Assembly (NCBI RefSeq): GCF_001423105.1
Contig: NZ_LMNV01000002.1
Location: 1,962,895-2,026,894, forward strand
Reading direction: 5' to 3'
DNA: 64,000 nucleotides
From: Frondihabitans sp. Leaf304
GTDB taxonomy: Bacteria > Actinomycetota > Actinomycetes > Actinomycetales > Microbacteriaceae
The notes under the pieces are model-generated. The model saw only the letters and a program-made list of their open reading frames with translations. It was not told the origin of the DNA and did no database searches. Within the stretch, counting starts at the first letter, position 1. Each line of letters starts with the position of its first letter. Of this stretch, positions 63,979 to 64,000 are shown piece after piece. The position numbers and the translations under genes are program-made.

Positions 63979-64000
63979 GGCGGAGCCAACAGGCTCCGCC
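63979..64000 (+). terminator. terminator hairpin, cut by the window end
   Basis: GGCGGAGCC (63979-63987) pairs perfectly with GGCTCCGCC (63992-64000) around AACA. Any T-tract lies beyond the window. It follows the secreted-protein stop by 37 bases. Confidence 0.8.

Overview
The window is about 67% G+C by eye, uses GTG starts and ATGA/GTGA gene overlaps heavily, and often places a TANNNT-like -10 box 5-8 bases ahead of a start codon, as expected for leaderless mRNA. It carries actinobacterial families (DUF3073, DUF3151, a sterol-carrier-like protein, a septum-formation protein, YhgE/Pip, and a HAIR operator ahead of clpB). This points to a high-GC Gram-positive actinobacterium, most likely of the family Microbacteriaceae. 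The family assignment is inference from gene content, not a database match. I see no tRNA, rRNA, CRISPR array, insertion sequence or phage gene. The window looks like ordinary chromosome with one accessory exopolysaccharide block.

Layout. 0-21 kb: purine biosynthesis in several pieces (purM and purF divergent; purD-purC; purS-purQ-purL; purA on the minus strand), interleaved with an ABC-2 type exporter, two GNAT acetyltransferases, a Fur-family regulator with catalase under a palindromic operator, a DUF559-like nuclease gene bracketed by two near-identical hairpins, a lactonase and chorismate mutase. 21-26 kb: a copper block (CopD-CtaG fusion, membrane protein, YcnI, CopC). 26-31 kb: phosphodiesterase, Na+/H+ antiporter, twin CrcB fluoride channels, RtcB RNA ligase with a 24-codon leader ORF and terminator in front of it. 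31-35 kb: a TetR regulator, a degenerate ABC-ATPase-like protein and a YhgE/Pip membrane protein, all translationally coupled. 35-47 kb: exopolysaccharide synthesis and modification (two glycosyltransferases, two OafA-type acyltransferases with SGNH domains, a Wzz/tyrosine autokinase, flippase, ligase/polymerase and a low-molecular-weight tyrosine phosphatase). 47-64 kb: tRNA/rRNA methyltransferase, HAD phosphatase, septum-formation protein, pyrE, xth, AEC transporter, hydrolase, class A penicillin-binding protein, threonine-aldolase-like enzyme, nitroreductase, a short-form clpB, and a secreted protein with tandem 91-residue repeats.

How the parts fit. The purine genes cover PurF, PurD, PurS/Q/L, PurM and PurC on the way to IMP and PurA on the AMP branch. 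The exopolysaccharide block is an almost complete Wzx/Wzy-like system with its BY-kinase and cognate phosphatase. A 13-base AT-rich sequence recurs upstream of the first acyltransferase and of the repeat-rich secreted protein 25 kb away, suggesting common control of extracellular matrix genes.

The most unusual signals are: (1) a family of long intergenic hairpins whose arms share an AATTTGA-like core, two of which bracket a DUF559-like gene; (2) the leader ORF plus terminator before rtcB; (3) the pseudo-ABC ATPase in the YhgE operon; (4) a symmetric, overlapping divergent promoter between purD and its neighbour; and (5) strong over-representation of CAGGATCC/GGATCCTG. All counts were made by eye.
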